Positions 1 to 9,303 of a stretch of DNA of 64,000 nt are shown one piece after another. The position numbers and the translations under genes are program-made. The stretch covers positions 310,001 to 374,000 of the forward strand of contig UBXV01000007.1 in the NCBI GenBank assembly GCA_900469625.1, read 5' to 3'. Below the pieces are notes generated by a model, which saw only the letters and a program-made list of their open reading frames with translations, did not search any database and was not told the DNA's origin. How positions within the stretch are numbered: the stretch's first letter is position 1; each line of letters opens with the position of its first letter. Source of the DNA: Hyphomicrobiales bacterium (lineage in GTDB: Bacteria; Pseudomonadota; Alphaproteobacteria; Rhizobiales; Rhizobiaceae).

Positions 1-805
1 CGGCTTCGCCAGCAACCAGCGTGACCTCGAGGTCGCAATCCCACTCGGCGAATTCGAACACGGTGCGGATCGCATCCTCGCCCTTGTCCGTCTTCAGCGA
101 GATCTTCCAGGCGAAGTAGGCGGATTCCGGGCTCAGGCGATCAAGCGCCGGCAGCGCGTCCATGTCGCAATGGATGCTCATCTCGCCAAGACGGGAGAGG
201 TCGCGCAGAAGCAGCGTTGCCTCGTTGCCCTTGGCATAGAGATCCGATTTCGGCTTGAAGACGATCTCGTAGGTCGGCATGTCAATGAGCGCAGGCTCGT
301 CCGCTTCGAAATCATCGAATGAGAACGCCACCGGCTGGAAGCCTTCGTCGTTGACGACGGGGGCAACAGCCACCGGGGCTGCCTTGGCAACCGGTTCGGG
401 GGCGGCCGACGCCTGCGGCACTTCGCCGTTGGCGAGCGCTTCCAGCTCCTTGATCAGCTGGCGGCTGCGCGCCTCGTCGACGCTACCGCCATCGCGGGCA
501 GCATTGGTCAGGTCGGCCAGAACGTCGGCCGACTTCAGCATTACCTTCAGAACCTCAGGACCGGGGTCGAGCCTGTTGGAGCGAACGCAATCAAGTGTCG
601 TCTCGAACACGTGCGCGAACGAGACGAGGTCGTCGAGCCCGAAGGCGCCAGCGCCACCCTTGATCGAGTGCACGGCGCGAAACACGGCATTGACCGTTTC
701 CGGATCGCGGTCGCCGTCATTGAGCTTCAGCAGACCCGATTCCAGTTCGGCGAGTTGTTCCTCGCACTCCTGAAAGAAGATCTCTTTGATTTCGTTCATA
801 TCCAT
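1..805 (-). CDS. cheA: Chemotaxis histidine kinase CheA, truncated at window edge
   Basis: N-terminal 268 codons of CheA, the cytoplasmic kinase that passes phosphate from receptors to CheY and CheB. The start reads MDMNEIKEIFFQEC. The HPt domain follows, with phospho-acceptor His46 in the motif AVHSIKGGAGAFG. After an Ala/Pro-rich linker (about residues 135-155) comes what looks like the start of the CheY/P2-type region. Kinase and CheW-like domains lie beyond position 1. A GGAG sequence precedes the ATG at 805; a second in-frame ATG at 799 is possible. It lies 19 nt after cheY1 in a tight minus-strand operon. The gene is cut by the window, not broken. Confidence 0.95.
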   Translation of the reverse strand, partial: MDMNEIKEIFFQECEEQLAELESGLLKLNDGDRDPETVNAVFRAVHSIKGGAGAFGLDDLVSFAHVFETTLDCVRSNRLDPGPEVLKVMLKSADVLADLTNAARDGGSVDEARSRQLIKELEALANGEVPQASAAPEPVAKAAPVAVAPVVNDEGFQPVAFSFDDFEADEPALIDMPTYEIVFKPKSDLYAKGNEATLLLRDLSRLGEMSIHCDMDALPALDRLSPESAYFAWKISLKTDKGEDAIRTVFEFAEWDCDLEVTLVAGEA

Positions 806-824
806 TGGAGGCTATCCTCGGACT

Positions 825-1190
825 TCAGGCCGTTACGCGCTCGATTGCATCGATGAGTTTGGTCGGGTCGAACGGCTTGACGATCCAGCCGGTCGCACCG
901 GCCTGGCGGGCGCGGTTCTTCTTCTCGGCATCGCTTTCCGTGGTCAGGACCAGGATCGGAATGGCGCGGTAGCGATCGTTCTTGCGCACGCCCTCGATGA
1001 AGCCGAAGCCGTCGAGACGGGGCATGTTGATGTCGGTGACGATAACGTCAGGATTGGCTTCCTCGAGAACCTCGAGGCCCTCGACGCCGTCTTCCGCCTG
1101 GATCGTCTCGAAGCCGGCATTGTTCAACGTGACCAGAAGCATGTTCCGGATCGTCCGGGAGTCGTCGACTGTCAGGACTCGCTTTTTCAT
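825..1190 (-). CDS. cheY1: Chemotaxis response regulator CheY1
   Basis: Single-domain receiver of 121 residues, the usual CheY length. The acidic pocket is Asp9-Asp10 (TVDDS), the phosphorylated Asp53 sits in VTDINMPR, the conserved Thr in LTTES, and the Lys in IVKPFDP. Rhizobia carry two CheY proteins. In Sinorhizobium CheY1 acts as a phosphate sink that drains CheA phosphate from CheY2, the motor-binding form. Assignment as CheY1 rather than CheY2 rests on position between the STAS gene and cheA. The gene starts 3 nt after the STAS stop, so the two are probably translationally coupled. Confidence 0.93.
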   Translation of the reverse strand: MKKRVLTVDDSRTIRNMLLVTLNNAGFETIQAEDGVEGLEVLEEANPDVIVTDINMPRLDGFGFIEGVRKNDRYRAIPILVLTTESDAEKKNRARQAGATGWIVKPFDPTKLIDAIERVTA

Positions 1191-1193
1191 TCT

Positions 1194-1487
1194 TCAAATC
1201 TCCTTTGCCATCAGGTGGTCGATATCGACCCCGATGAGCTGTGTCGTTTTCTCGAAAGCGTCCGACACCTTGCTGAAGGTGAAAGACAAATGATCCTCGT
1301 CCCAAGTCTTGGCACCGGCCATCAGCACCTGAACGCAGAGCGTTCCCACCCGCTCCACGGCGGAGGCGTCGATGACGAGATCGCTGCCTTTCAGGCCCAA
1401 AAGCTTCTCATGCAGCGCCGTCGCTTCGTTCAGGTCCAGCACCGGAGCGAGGCTGAGCGTCTTTTGAGCGGTCTTCTTGCTGGCCAT
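1194..1487 (-). CDS. STAS-domain protein of the che operon (orf2 type)
   Basis: A 97-residue protein beginning MASKKTAQKT, one STAS domain of the anti-sigma-factor-antagonist type. The segment DASAVERVGTLCVQVL matches the loop and helix that carry the conserved Ser/Thr. The ATG at 1487 is preceded by AGGAAACAGGA, a good ribosome-binding site, so longer reading-frame extensions upstream into icpA are unlikely. It sits between the receptor gene and cheY1, the position of orf2 in the S. meliloti che operon. The role in chemotaxis is not established; STAS domains usually mediate protein contacts or small-ligand binding. Confidence 0.88.
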   Translation of the reverse strand: MASKKTAQKTLSLAPVLDLNEATALHEKLLGLKGSDLVIDASAVERVGTLCVQVLMAGAKTWDEDHLSFTFSKVSDAFEKTTQLIGVDIDHLMAKEI

Positions 1488-1527
1488 TCCTGTTTCCTCA
1501 ACTGCGAACTCTTGAGTGCCCTTGCGA

Positions 1528-3150
1528 TCAGCGCTGCCAACCGGCGAACTGACGCTGCGGGCCGTCATCGAACAACGGCGCCGCCATTTCCTCTTCGACC
1601 GTAGCCAGGGGAGCCGCGAGGCTGCGTCCCTGGCTTGTCGCCTGTATTGGTGAAGCCGCGTGGCGACGTTCCACACGGAACCTGCGGATCGTCTCGCCGA
1701 GTTCGACGATGACATTGTGCAGATCATCGGAAGAACGGACGGTCTCGCCCGCCATCGCCGCACTCGTCTTGACGGCGTGCGAAATCGCGCCGATGTCGGA
1801 TGTCACGCCCTTGAGGTCGCCGACCTGCTGTTCGGCCTCGCGGGCGATGCCGGAAACGGCCGCATTGATCGATGTCACCTGCTCGACGATGCTGCTGATC
1901 GCATCCTGGGTGCGACCGACGATTTCGACGCCGGTCTCGACCTGTGCCTTGGTGCCGGTCACCAGCTGCTTGATTTCGCGTGCCGCTTCGCCGGAGCGCT
2001 GCGCCAAAGCGCGCACTTCCTGGGCAACGACGGCAAAGCCACGGCCGCTGTCGCCGGCGCGCGCAGCCTCGATGCCGGCGTTCAGCGCCAGAAGATTGGT
2101 CTGGAAGGCGATCTCGTCGATGACGCCGATGATCTGGCCGATCTTTTCGGCCGATGCCTCGATATCGGCCATCGCGGAAATGGCCTGTCCGGCAATCTCG
2201 CCGCTGCGCTCGACGGCAACGCGTGTCTCGTTGGCCTTCGTCTCGGTGGCACTGATGCGGCTCGAGCCGGTCGCCATGCGCTCGGTCATGTCGGTCAGGG
2301 CCGCAATCTGGCCCGAGAGCGCATCGGCTTCCGCTGCTGCCTTGTCGGAAAAGAAGGCAGCGCCTTGTCGCAGACGCCCGGCAAAGGCCTCGGCGGCCTG
2401 GCCGCGCTGGTCGGCGGACTGCAGGCCCTGCTGGATCGTTTCGAGCGCCGCATTCAGGCTGGCGACGATCGGACGGTAGGCCTCGGGTGCAGTCTCCGAC
2501 AGCCGCACGCCGAGGTCACCCTCGTTCAAGCCCTTGGCAAAATCGCCGAAAAGCGTCGTTACCGCCTGCTCGTCGGCGGCGTGCTGGTCGGCAAGCTGGC
2601 GCTGATGCTGCTGGCGCAGACCGTTGAAGCGGAGCGAGACGCCGATCTCGGTATCGACGAAGACGGTGCGAACGAGAGCGGCGACCAGATCGCACAGCTC
2701 CTTGCGCCGTCCCCGGCCCATCGGCAGGAAGGATTTGGGCCAGGCCTCTTCGATCAGGCCGACCACCAGGTGCTCGAGCACAACCGCGTGGCTTGCCATC
2801 TGCCAGCGCGGGTCGAGACCCATGCGGTTGGAGGTATCGGCGAGCACCTTGACGCGCTCGGCATAGAGGCCGTCAAAACGGGCATCGGTCAGCACGTTCC
2901 AGTGTGAGGACTGGATGTCGTGCAGGCGATCGAGCTGGCGGTCGTTGTCGAAATGGCGCGCCGCGTCGGGATAGCTCTGCAGGCGCTGGAAAAGATCGCG
3001 AAGGGCCGCATCGATGCGGGGGGAAAGCTTCTGCCTGGTGTCGCGGACGCGGGCGCAGCTCTCGTCGTCGAGCCCGGCAAAGCGCAAGCGCTCCAGCAGA
3101 CTGCCTGCCTGGCCCTTCCTTGCCTGTTCTGACGATGCTTCCTGCCTCAA
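1528..3150 (-). CDS. icpA: Soluble methyl-accepting chemotaxis protein with globin-like sensor domain (IcpA type)
   Basis: 540 residues with no membrane segment. Residues about 15-175 resemble the protoglobin/globin-coupled sensor fold ([16 protein letters not shown]...RMGLDPRWQ...[10 protein letters not shown]). Residues 190-250 are linker or HAMP-like, and residues about 290-500 form the MCP signalling domain with the hairpin core [20 protein letters not shown]. It would signal from the cytoplasm to CheA. By comparison with remembered globin-coupled sensors, the proximal heme His falls at Ser107 here, so heme binding is doubtful. The start is TTG at 3150; no ATG precedes the conserved region, and GGGGAT lies upstream. 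It heads the che operon. The start is uncertain, the family assignment firm. Confidence 0.85.
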   Translation of the reverse strand: MRQEASSEQARKGQAGSLLERLRFAGLDDESCARVRDTRQKLSPRIDAALRDLFQRLQSYPDAARHFDNDRQLDRLHDIQSSHWNVLTDARFDGLYAERVKVLADTSNRMGLDPRWQMASHAVVLEHLVVGLIEEAWPKSFLPMGRGRRKELCDLVAALVRTVFVDTEIGVSLRFNGLRQQHQRQLADQHAADEQAVTTLFGDFAKGLNEGDLGVRLSETAPEAYRPIVASLNAALETIQQGLQSADQRGQAAEAFAGRLRQGAAFFSDKAAAEADALSGQIAALTDMTERMATGSSRISATETKANETRVAVERSGEIAGQAISAMADIEASAEKIGQIIGVIDEIAFQTNLLALNAGIEAARAGDSGRGFAVVAQEVRALAQRSGEAAREIKQLVTGTKAQVETGVEIVGRTQDAISSIVEQVTSINAAVSGIAREAEQQVGDLKGVTSDIGAISHAVKTSAAMAGETVRSSDDLHNVIVELGETIRRFRVERRHAASPIQATSQGRSLAAPLATVEEEMAAPLFDDGPQRQFAGWQR

Positions 3151-3664
3151 CGCGAAATCCCCGGCTTTGCATGCTTGGAATTTGCCTGGGGAGGTTCAGG
3201 GCGGTCCACGGTCCACCGGACGTGCACGCCATTCCAATGAGAACAGCCCCCGCCATCTGGCGTCTGCTATCGTCCATCCCGCAAGTAAATTCGATGACGA
3301 ATCGATACCGGACCGGAACCGGTACGGCGGGGCGGCATCATGCCTTGAGGAGACTGTGAATTTTCCCATTCCGACGTGTGGGACAATGTTTATGGTTAAT
3401 TCCTTGCTTGAAGGTTAACGGTAGATAGCCTGTAACCGGAATCACTAAAATTCGCGGAGTGTTTCCCGGTGCTGTTTTTGCGGCGCAACAATGCCGGACT
3501 ATTGGCCCGGGATTTCAACAGGTTTTCACTCACAAGAGTTTAGAATTGTACTTCTACTTGCGCTCGCGTATCGAAGCGAAAGTGAAGTGGGCGCAGATCG
3601 CGCGCGAGAAACCTTTGCAGAAAGCAAAGCGCAATCATGACGATGCGCTGACGGGAAACGAACA
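3151..3664. other. Intergenic region upstream of the che operon
   Basis: About 510 bases without a convincing gene. It should hold the minus-strand promoter of icpA and the che operon. The stretch around 3390-3420 is A+T-rich and carries GTTAA and TTAAC half-sites in inverted orientation about 15 nt apart, a possible regulator site. A plus-strand reading frame at 3459-3668 shows no family features. No RNA gene or repeat was recognised. Confidence 0.4.
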
Positions 3665-3778
3665 ATGATTGTTCTTGGAATTGGCGCCGCACTCACAGCA
3701 ATCCTGACGATGATGGCCGTATCGATCGTACTCAGCCTCGAGCACAACCGCTCGACCAACCGCAGCTCGGTTTTCTAA
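3665..3778 (+). CDS. Possible small single-span membrane protein
   Basis: 37 codons from ATG at 3665 to TAA. Residues 1-25 form one strongly hydrophobic segment (MIVLGIGAALTAILTMMAVS...), followed by a short polar tail EHNRSTNRSSVF. This layout is common among genuine tiny bacterial membrane proteins, but the upstream Shine-Dalgarno (GGGAAA) is weak and no family is recognised. It stands alone between the che operon and the convergent end of rhaK. Could be a chance reading frame. Confidence 0.35.
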   Translation: MIVLGIGAALTAILTMMAVSIVLSLEHNRSTNRSSVF

Positions 3779-3841
3779 GCAAAGAATACGCTTCATAGCG
3801 ACCGACCCGTCGCCTGCGCGCCGCATCAACTTGCCTTTACT

Positions 3842-5239
3842 TCACCGTTGCTGACCGCCGTCGCCTTGCTGCACATGGCGTTTCGTCAACGTGCACCAAT
3901 CCTTTGCATAGCGCACAAAGATCCCGGGCACGGGGCCGGCAAAGGCCCGCACGCCCGTTCGCACTTGGCTGCCGTCGACGAGGCTGGCGGCGCCGAGGCT
4001 GGTGCCGGTAACATTCTGACTGTCGGCCAGAACCGGGCGCCCCGTTGCCGCCTGCAGCATGCGCAGGTAGGCGGCGTTGGCGGCAAACGGCCCTTCCACC
4101 ACGATCTCCCCACGCGCGCCGATGAGATCGAGACACGTCGCCGTCATCAAGGCCAGGTGGAAGGATACGGCGGCGACCTTGCCGCCCGGCGTCAGTTCGG
4201 TCTCGTCCATCGTCCAGCGTGCCGTGGCAGATGGAAACGGACCCGAGCCCGCCGGAAGGGACGGCAGCAGCATATGCCCTGCCGCAAGTACCGCCTGCTC
4301 GTCTTCGAACGATGCGGACGGGGCGTTGTCGCCGACGAGCAGCGAGAAGGCGCGACCGCCCATGAAGCGTGCCGAGGGCACGGGGTCGCCGAGCGCGTTA
4401 ACGTTGATCAAGGTGTCGCGGTGTTCATCGAGTGCCACCCTGTCGGCGCCGACCGCCAGCATCACCACCCACGTGCCGGTCGAGACCACGGAGAACGGCC
4501 CTTGCCGGGTCAAGAGGTGCGGCAGCAGCGACGCGTTGGAATCGTGAATGCCGCAATAGACGGGGGTGCCCGCAGGAATACCCGTGGCAGCGCAATGCTC
4601 AGGCAGAAGCGGACCGACGATCTCGCTGGCCTTGCGAACCGGCGCAAACAGATGGCCCCAACCCTGGCTTTCCACCAGTGTCGAGAAGCAGGCCGCCGTC
4701 GGATTCCACAGATCGGTGTGGCAACCGAGCGACGTCAGTTCATTGACGCGAACACCGGTCAAACGGAACGTCCAGTATTGCGCATAGGTCAGGATCGTTG
4801 AGACCCGGTCGAACGCGTCGGGAAAGGTCTGTTGTTGCCAGAACAGCTGCGCGCCGACATTCAGCCCCATCGGCAGGCGGGCGGAACCGGTTTCGGCAAA
4901 CGGAGGTCGAATGCGCTCATAGTCCTCCGAGAGCGTATCCGGCCCGCCAAATTCATAGTCGAGCACAGGGAGGGCAAGCGCGCCGGCCTCGTCGAGCACC
5001 ACCGCCGTCGCGCCGTGGGTGGTGATCGAAATCGCCTCGAGGGGATGCTCCGCCTGAAGCGCCTTCAGGCTTTCAAGCACGAAGGCCCAGAGGCGCTCGA
5101 CGTCGAAATGCGGATAGGGATCGCTGCCGACGACACCATTGGCGGTCTTGCGGACGGCGATTTCCTCGAAACGGTCGAGATCGACTGCCGCGACCTTGGC
5201 ATTGGTCTTGCCGATATCGATGACGCCCACGATCCGCAT
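3842..5239 (-). CDS. rhaK: Rhamnulokinase-type FGGY sugar kinase RhaK
   Basis: 465-residue FGGY carbohydrate kinase. The N-terminal phosphate loop reads GVIDIGKTNAKVAAVD, the catalytic Asp is expected in GIHDSNASLLP, and the second ATPase lobe has FSVVSTGTWVVM. It would phosphorylate L-rhamnulose (from RhaI) to rhamnulose-1-phosphate for RhaD. In Rhizobium leguminosarum the homologous kinase is also needed for activity of the rhamnose ABC transporter, which fits its place as the last gene of the transport operon. ATG at 5239 lies 4 nt after the rhaU stop. Substrate is inferred mainly from context, since FGGY kinases look alike. Confidence 0.9.
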   Translation of the reverse strand: MRIVGVIDIGKTNAKVAAVDLDRFEEIAVRKTANGVVGSDPYPHFDVERLWAFVLESLKALQAEHPLEAISITTHGATAVVLDEAGALALPVLDYEFGGPDTLSEDYERIRPPFAETGSARLPMGLNVGAQLFWQQQTFPDAFDRVSTILTYAQYWTFRLTGVRVNELTSLGCHTDLWNPTAACFSTLVESQGWGHLFAPVRKASEIVGPLLPEHCAATGIPAGTPVYCGIHDSNASLLPHLLTRQGPFSVVSTGTWVVMLAVGADRVALDEHRDTLINVNALGDPVPSARFMGGRAFSLLVGDNAPSASFEDEQAVLAAGHMLLPSLPAGSGPFPSATARWTMDETELTPGGKVAAVSFHLALMTATCLDLIGARGEIVVEGPFAANAAYLRMLQAATGRPVLADSQNVTGTSLGAASLVDGSQVRTGVRAFAGPVPGIFVRYAKDWCTLTKRHVQQGDGGQQR

Positions 5240-5243
5240 CGGC

Positions 5244-5558
5244 TCAGCTCATGTGAAAGACGATTTTGAGCGGCACCGCGACCGGCTCGTTATCGGCGCG
5301 TGTCTCCATGATATCGGCCATATGCGCCCACCACTTCCGCATGACGGGATGGGAAGGCAGATCGGCCATGCGGTGATCGTGCGTGCGCCAGAGAACGCCG
5401 AAGAGCAGATCGTTCTCCTCGTCGAGATGGATGGAATAGTCCGAGACGCCCGCCTCCTTCAGCAGCGTCACGAGCTCAGGCCAGATCGCATCGTGGCGCG
5501 CGGCATATTCGGCGGCCATTCCCGGATTGAGCCGCATGCGAAAGGCGTATTTTTCCAT
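5244..5558 (-). CDS. rhaU: L-rhamnose mutarotase RhaU (RhaM)
   Basis: 104 residues starting [14 protein letters not shown], the length of the E. coli RhaM enzyme. Family features include the paired motif [12 protein letters not shown] with its catalytic-region His, [16 protein letters not shown], and the C-terminal [15 protein letters not shown]. It interconverts alpha and beta anomers of L-rhamnose so that the isomerase receives its preferred form. The ATG at 5558 is chosen over an upstream in-frame start because it gives the family length and sits 7 nt after the rhaQ stop. Cytoplasmic; part of the rhaRSTPQUK operon. Confidence 0.92.
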   Translation of the reverse strand: MEKYAFRMRLNPGMAAEYAARHDAIWPELVTLLKEAGVSDYSIHLDEENDLLFGVLWRTHDHRMADLPSHPVMRKWWAHMADIMETRADNEPVAVPLKIVFHMS

Positions 5559-5565
5559 GGAGACC

Positions 5566-6570
5566 TCAGTGGGCAAGACGGCGGCGGGCGCGGCGCCAAA
5601 GGATGGGCAAAGCGATGACGGAGATCAACAGCAGACCGATGAAGATCGACATGACGATGCCCGGCACGTTCAGCAATCCGAAGCCGAAGGTGACCATGCC
5701 CATGATCAGGGCCGCAAGCACCACACCCGGAATGGTGCCGGAGCCGCCGAGAATGCTGACACCGCCGAGCACCACCATGGTGACCACCTCCAGCTCCCAG
5801 CCGAGCGCGATCGACGGGCGGGTCGAGCCGAGGCGCGAGGTCAGGCAGATCGAGGCGAGCCCGGCCATCAGGCCGGTCAGCAGGAACAGCGTGAACTTCA
5901 CCCTGCCGACACGGATGCCGGAAAACAGCGCTGCCGTCTGGTTGTTGCCGATCGCATAGACGGCGCGGCCGAAATTGGTCTTGTGCAGGACCACGCCGTA
6001 GACGATGGCCAATGCGACGAACAGCGTGAACTCAAAGGAAAACACCCACCAGACATAGCCCTGGCCGAACCAGGAGAAGCTGTCGGGATAGCCGGTGAAG
6101 GCCTGATCGCCGAGGATGATGAAGGACAGGCCGCGAAAGAGGCTCATGGTGCCGATGGTGACAACGATCGACGGCAGGCCGAGGCCGGTGATGAGCAGGC
6201 CGTTGACGATGCCGCAGAGAAGGCCGACGGACAGGCCGACCACCACCAGCGCCGGCGTGTCGAAGCCGAGCTGGACGGCATAGCCCATCGCCGTCGAGGC
6301 AAGTGCGATGATCGAGGCGACCGAAAGATCGATCTCACCGGATATGATCACCAGGGCCATGGCGAAGGCGATCATCGCCTTTTCCGTAAAGTTGAAGGTG
6401 GCGTCAGACAGGTTCCACGGATCCAGGAAATAGGGCGAGGCAAAGGAATTGCCGAGGAAGATCAGGCAGGCGACGACGAGCAGCAGGCTTTCCCAGCTCT
6501 TCAGCAGGCGCGCGCTTCGCCCTTCCAGCCTGTCGGGAATGTTGCGGGGGGAGAGATGCGTTTCGGCCAT
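5566..6570 (-). CDS. rhaQ: Rhamnose ABC transporter permease RhaQ
   Basis: 334-residue inner-membrane permease of the ribose/carbohydrate uptake (CUT2, RbsC-like) class, with about eight to ten hydrophobic segments. Signatures include [21 protein letters not shown] and the late loop [16 protein letters not shown]. Its ATG at 6570 overlaps the rhaP stop (TGATG), pointing to coupled translation of the two permeases. The C-terminus is basic ([10 protein letters not shown]). Together with RhaP it should form the translocation channel served by RhaT and RhaS. Confidence 0.93.
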   Translation of the reverse strand: MAETHLSPRNIPDRLEGRSARLLKSWESLLLVVACLIFLGNSFASPYFLDPWNLSDATFNFTEKAMIAFAMALVIISGEIDLSVASIIALASTAMGYAVQLGFDTPALVVVGLSVGLLCGIVNGLLITGLGLPSIVVTIGTMSLFRGLSFIILGDQAFTGYPDSFSWFGQGYVWWVFSFEFTLFVALAIVYGVVLHKTNFGRAVYAIGNNQTAALFSGIRVGRVKFTLFLLTGLMAGLASICLTSRLGSTRPSIALGWELEVVTMVVLGGVSILGGSGTIPGVVLAALIMGMVTFGFGLLNVPGIVMSIFIGLLLISVIALPILWRRARRRLAH

Positions 6571-7547
6571 CAGACAGCCTCCGCCTTCTTGAGGATGACG
6601 CGACCCTTGCGCCGTTCGGCGCGGGCATTGACGGCAACGGCCGTGATGATGACCATGCCGGAGATCGCCATCTGGGCAAACGGCGAGATGTTGATGACCG
6701 GCAGCGCGTTCTTGATGACGCCGAGGAACAGGGCGCCGAGCACCGCGCCAGGAACCGAGCCGATGCCGCCTGCAATCGAGATGCCGCCGATGACGCAGGC
6801 GGCGATGATGTCGAGTTCGAAGCCGGCGGCGATATCGACATAGGCGACCGCATAGCGCGAGACCCAGAGATAGCCGGAAAGGCCGGCAAGCGTGCCCGAA
6901 AGGCAATAGGCAAAGAAGCGGGTGCGGCCAACATCGATGCCGGTATAGACCGCCGCATGCGGGTTGCCGCCGACAGCAAAGAAGGCGCGGCCAAGGGCGG
7001 TGCGGCTCATCACCAGGAACATCACCGCGACCATGACGACCGACAGCCAGGAGAGCACCGGAAGGCCGGCGAGGTCGGCGCGCGGAAAGCTCTTGAAGGC
7101 ATCGCTCATCTGGTGCGCATTGATCCACTTGCCGTTGGTCAAGAGGAAGATCAGGCCGCGATAGATGGTGAGCGTGCCGAGCGTGACGACGATCGGCGGA
7201 ATGTCGAGCTTCCAGACGAGCGCGCCATTGATCATGCCGAGGATGGCGCCGAGCGCCATTGCCGAAAGGATGATGACCGGGATCGGCAGGCCGGGAAACG
7301 CGGCGTTCAGCATCGCCGCGACCATGCCGGAAAGAGCGAGGTTGGCCGCCATCGACAGATCGATGCAGCGCGTCAGGATCACCGCCATCTGGCCGAGCGC
7401 CAGGATGATGAGGATCGAGGTGTCGTTATAGACCCGCGCCAGATTGGCCGGCGCGACAAAGGGCGGGAAGCGCCAGGCGATCAGCGCGATCAACACCAGG
7501 ATCGCGCCGACGAGCAGCAGTTCACGATTTTTCAGGAGCTTGGCCAT
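6570..7547 (-). CDS. rhaP: Rhamnose ABC transporter permease RhaP
   Basis: 325-residue CUT2-type permease starting MAKLLKNRELLLVGAILV. It has the family motif AVILTRCIDLSMAANLALSG and the conserved late segment IGGISIAGGIGSVPGAVLGALFLG. Multiple hydrophobic helices place it in the inner membrane. Its ATG overlaps the rhaT stop by one base (TGATG at 7549-7545); an in-frame GTG one codon earlier is possible. It is partner of RhaQ; two different permease subunits are usual for this transporter group. Confidence 0.93.
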   Translation of the reverse strand: MAKLLKNRELLLVGAILVLIALIAWRFPPFVAPANLARVYNDTSILIILALGQMAVILTRCIDLSMAANLALSGMVAAMLNAAFPGLPIPVIILSAMALGAILGMINGALVWKLDIPPIVVTLGTLTIYRGLIFLLTNGKWINAHQMSDAFKSFPRADLAGLPVLSWLSVVMVAVMFLVMSRTALGRAFFAVGGNPHAAVYTGIDVGRTRFFAYCLSGTLAGLSGYLWVSRYAVAYVDIAAGFELDIIAACVIGGISIAGGIGSVPGAVLGALFLGVIKNALPVINISPFAQMAISGMVIITAVAVNARAERRKGRVILKKAEAV

Positions 7548-9043
7548 CACGCGGCCTCCGTTATGCCGGCTGCCGCACGCACCAGCTTTTCCGCCGTCAG
7601 TTCGTTCCGCTCGAAGCGGCCGGCGATGCGGCCCTCGCGCATGACGATGACGCGATCGGACATGCCCATGATTTCGGGAATTTCGGACGAGACCATGATG
7701 ACGCTCAAGCCCTGGGCCGCAAGCTCGCTCATGAAGGCATGGACGGCGGCCTTCGAGCCTATGTCGATGCCCTTGGTCGGTTCGTCCAGGATGATGACCT
7801 TCGGCTTGGTAGCCAGCCACTTGGCGATGACCACCTTCTGCTGGTTGCCGCCCGAAAGCGTGCCGACATCCTGGTCAAGCGACGCCGCGCGCAGGTCGAG
7901 CCTCGATGTATATTCCCGCGCAAGCGCAAACTCGTTGGCAAGCTTCAGGAAGCCGGAGCGCGAGGTGCGCGACAGGGAGGGCAGCGTTACGTTCTGGAAG
8001 ATCGGCAGGCCGATGATCGCGCCCTGGCGACCGCGTTCCTCCGGCACATAGACGATGCCGCTCCTGATCGCCTCGGACGGGCTGCGGATCACCAGGATCT
8101 CGCCGTCGAGCCGGATGGCGCCAGCCGACGGGCGGGTGATGCCGATCAGCGACTGCATGAATTCGGAGCGGCCCGCACCGACCAGCCCGTAGAAACCGAG
8201 GATCTCGCCGCGCCGCAGTTCGAAATTGATGTCCTCGAATTCGGTCGGGTGACGATAGCCGGAGACGGTCAGCACCGGCTCGCCGATGACCACGTCCTTT
8301 TTCGGATAGACCGAGCCCACTGCGCGCCCGACCATCATGCGCACGAGATCGTCCTGGGCGACATCGGCGATCATCCCCTCGCCGACCATCGTTCCGTCGC
8401 GAAAGACGGTGTAGCGATCGGCGATGCGGAAGATCTCGTCGAACTTGTGGCTGATGAACAGGATCGCCTTGCCGTCGGCCTTAAGCCGTTCGACCAGCGC
8501 GTAAAGCTCGTGAATTTCCTTGTGCGACAGCGCCGCCGTCGGCTCGTCCATGATGACGACGCGAGCGTCGACCGACAGCGCCCGGGCGATCGCGACGAGA
8601 TGCTTCTTGGCAATGCCGAGATCGCGTAGCCGGATCGTCGGATCGAAGTCGGCACCGGCCCGGTGCAGAAGCGCGCGCGCATCGGCGTTCAGCTTTTTCC
8701 AGTCGATCAGGCCGAAACGGTTGCGTGGGGCATGGCCGAGAAAGATGTTTTCGGCAACCGACAGCTCATCGAACAGCACCGTTTCCTGGTGAATGGCGGT
8801 GACGCCGGCGCGTGCGGCCGATAGCGCCGTCGGGAACGTCGTTTCCGTATCGGCGACACGGATGCTGCCGCCGTCAGGCTGGTAGATGCCGGTCAGGATC
8901 TTGACGAGCGTCGACTTGCCGGCGCCGTTCTCGCCGACCAGCGCCGTCACCGAACCCGGATAGAGCGAAAGCGAGACGTCGGACAAGGCCTTGACGCCGG
9001 GAAAGGACTTGGAAATCCCTTCGAGCGCGATGGCGGGTTTCAT
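7547..9043 (-). CDS. rhaT: Rhamnose ABC transporter ATP-binding protein RhaT
   Basis: 498 residues holding two ABC cassettes in one chain, as in RbsA/MglA. Cassette 1 has Walker A GENGAGKS (residues 37-44), a degenerate signature near LGIAKKHLVAIARAL and Walker B VVIMDEPTAAL. Cassette 2 has an atypical Walker A (GLVGAGRSE), a good signature LSGGNQQKV and Walker B VIILDEPTKGID. This asymmetry is normal for the class. The ATG at 9043 starts directly at the domain (MKPAIALEGISKSFPG); upstream codons run into a repeat element and are rejected. It is not homologous to the E. coli RhaT symporter that shares the name. Confidence 0.93.
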   Translation of the reverse strand: MKPAIALEGISKSFPGVKALSDVSLSLYPGSVTALVGENGAGKSTLVKILTGIYQPDGGSIRVADTETTFPTALSAARAGVTAIHQETVLFDELSVAENIFLGHAPRNRFGLIDWKKLNADARALLHRAGADFDPTIRLRDLGIAKKHLVAIARALSVDARVVIMDEPTAALSHKEIHELYALVERLKADGKAILFISHKFDEIFRIADRYTVFRDGTMVGEGMIADVAQDDLVRMMVGRAVGSVYPKKDVVIGEPVLTVSGYRHPTEFEDINFELRRGEILGFYGLVGAGRSEFMQSLIGITRPSAGAIRLDGEILVIRSPSEAIRSGIVYVPEERGRQGAIIGLPIFQNVTLPSLSRTSRSGFLKLANEFALAREYTSRLDLRAASLDQDVGTLSGGNQQKVVIAKWLATKPKVIILDEPTKGIDIGSKAAVHAFMSELAAQGLSVIMVSSEIPEIMGMSDRVIVMREGRIAGRFERNELTAEKLVRAAAGITEAA

Positions 9044-9128
9044 CCGCGATGTGGTCTGGTCCTGCAGCAAGTTCAGTTCCGCCTGATTTGTGTGCCTCAC
9101 GTCGAGCGCGCAGCAGTCTGCAAAATGG

Positions 9129-9274
9129 CCCCTCACCCCAACCCTCTCCCCGCTCGCGGGGAGAGGGGGTCCGTTGGCAGCCTGCCACTCACTGGTGGCA
9201 TGGGGACGACCGATCATGCCGCTTGTCCCTTCTCCCCGTAGGCGGGGAGAAGGTGCCGGCAGGCGGATGAGGGG
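9129..9274. repeat. RIME-type rhizobial palindromic intergenic repeat
   Basis: Two strong palindromes lie between rhaS and rhaT. The first is CCCTCTCCCCGCTCGCGGGGAGAGGG near 9142-9168 in pieces (arms CCCTCTCCCCG and CGGGGAGAGGG). The second has arms CTTCTCCCCG and CGGGGAGAAG near 9231-9252. The element is bounded by CCCCTCA and TGAGGGG. This matches the remembered layout of Rhizobium-specific intergenic mosaic elements. Being inside the operon, its hairpins could set the ratio of binding protein to ATPase by stalling or protecting mRNA. Confidence 0.8.
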
Positions 9275-9303
9275 CGGCGATGCGATCAAGCGCCCCTCGC
9301 CGA

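Noticed and set aside
3459-3668. 69-codon plus-strand frame in the che upstream region
   Set aside because: No ribosome-binding site, no hydrophobic or family pattern.
5527-6843. 438-codon plus-strand frame opposite rhaQ
   Set aside because: Very rich in Gln, Asp, His and Gly, typical of antisense frames to membrane proteins in G+C-rich DNA; rhaQ is certain.
7548-7820. Upstream extension of rhaP into rhaT
   Set aside because: The ATG at 7547 overlaps the rhaT stop as TGATG and begins the first membrane region; the extension is out-of-frame rhaT sequence.
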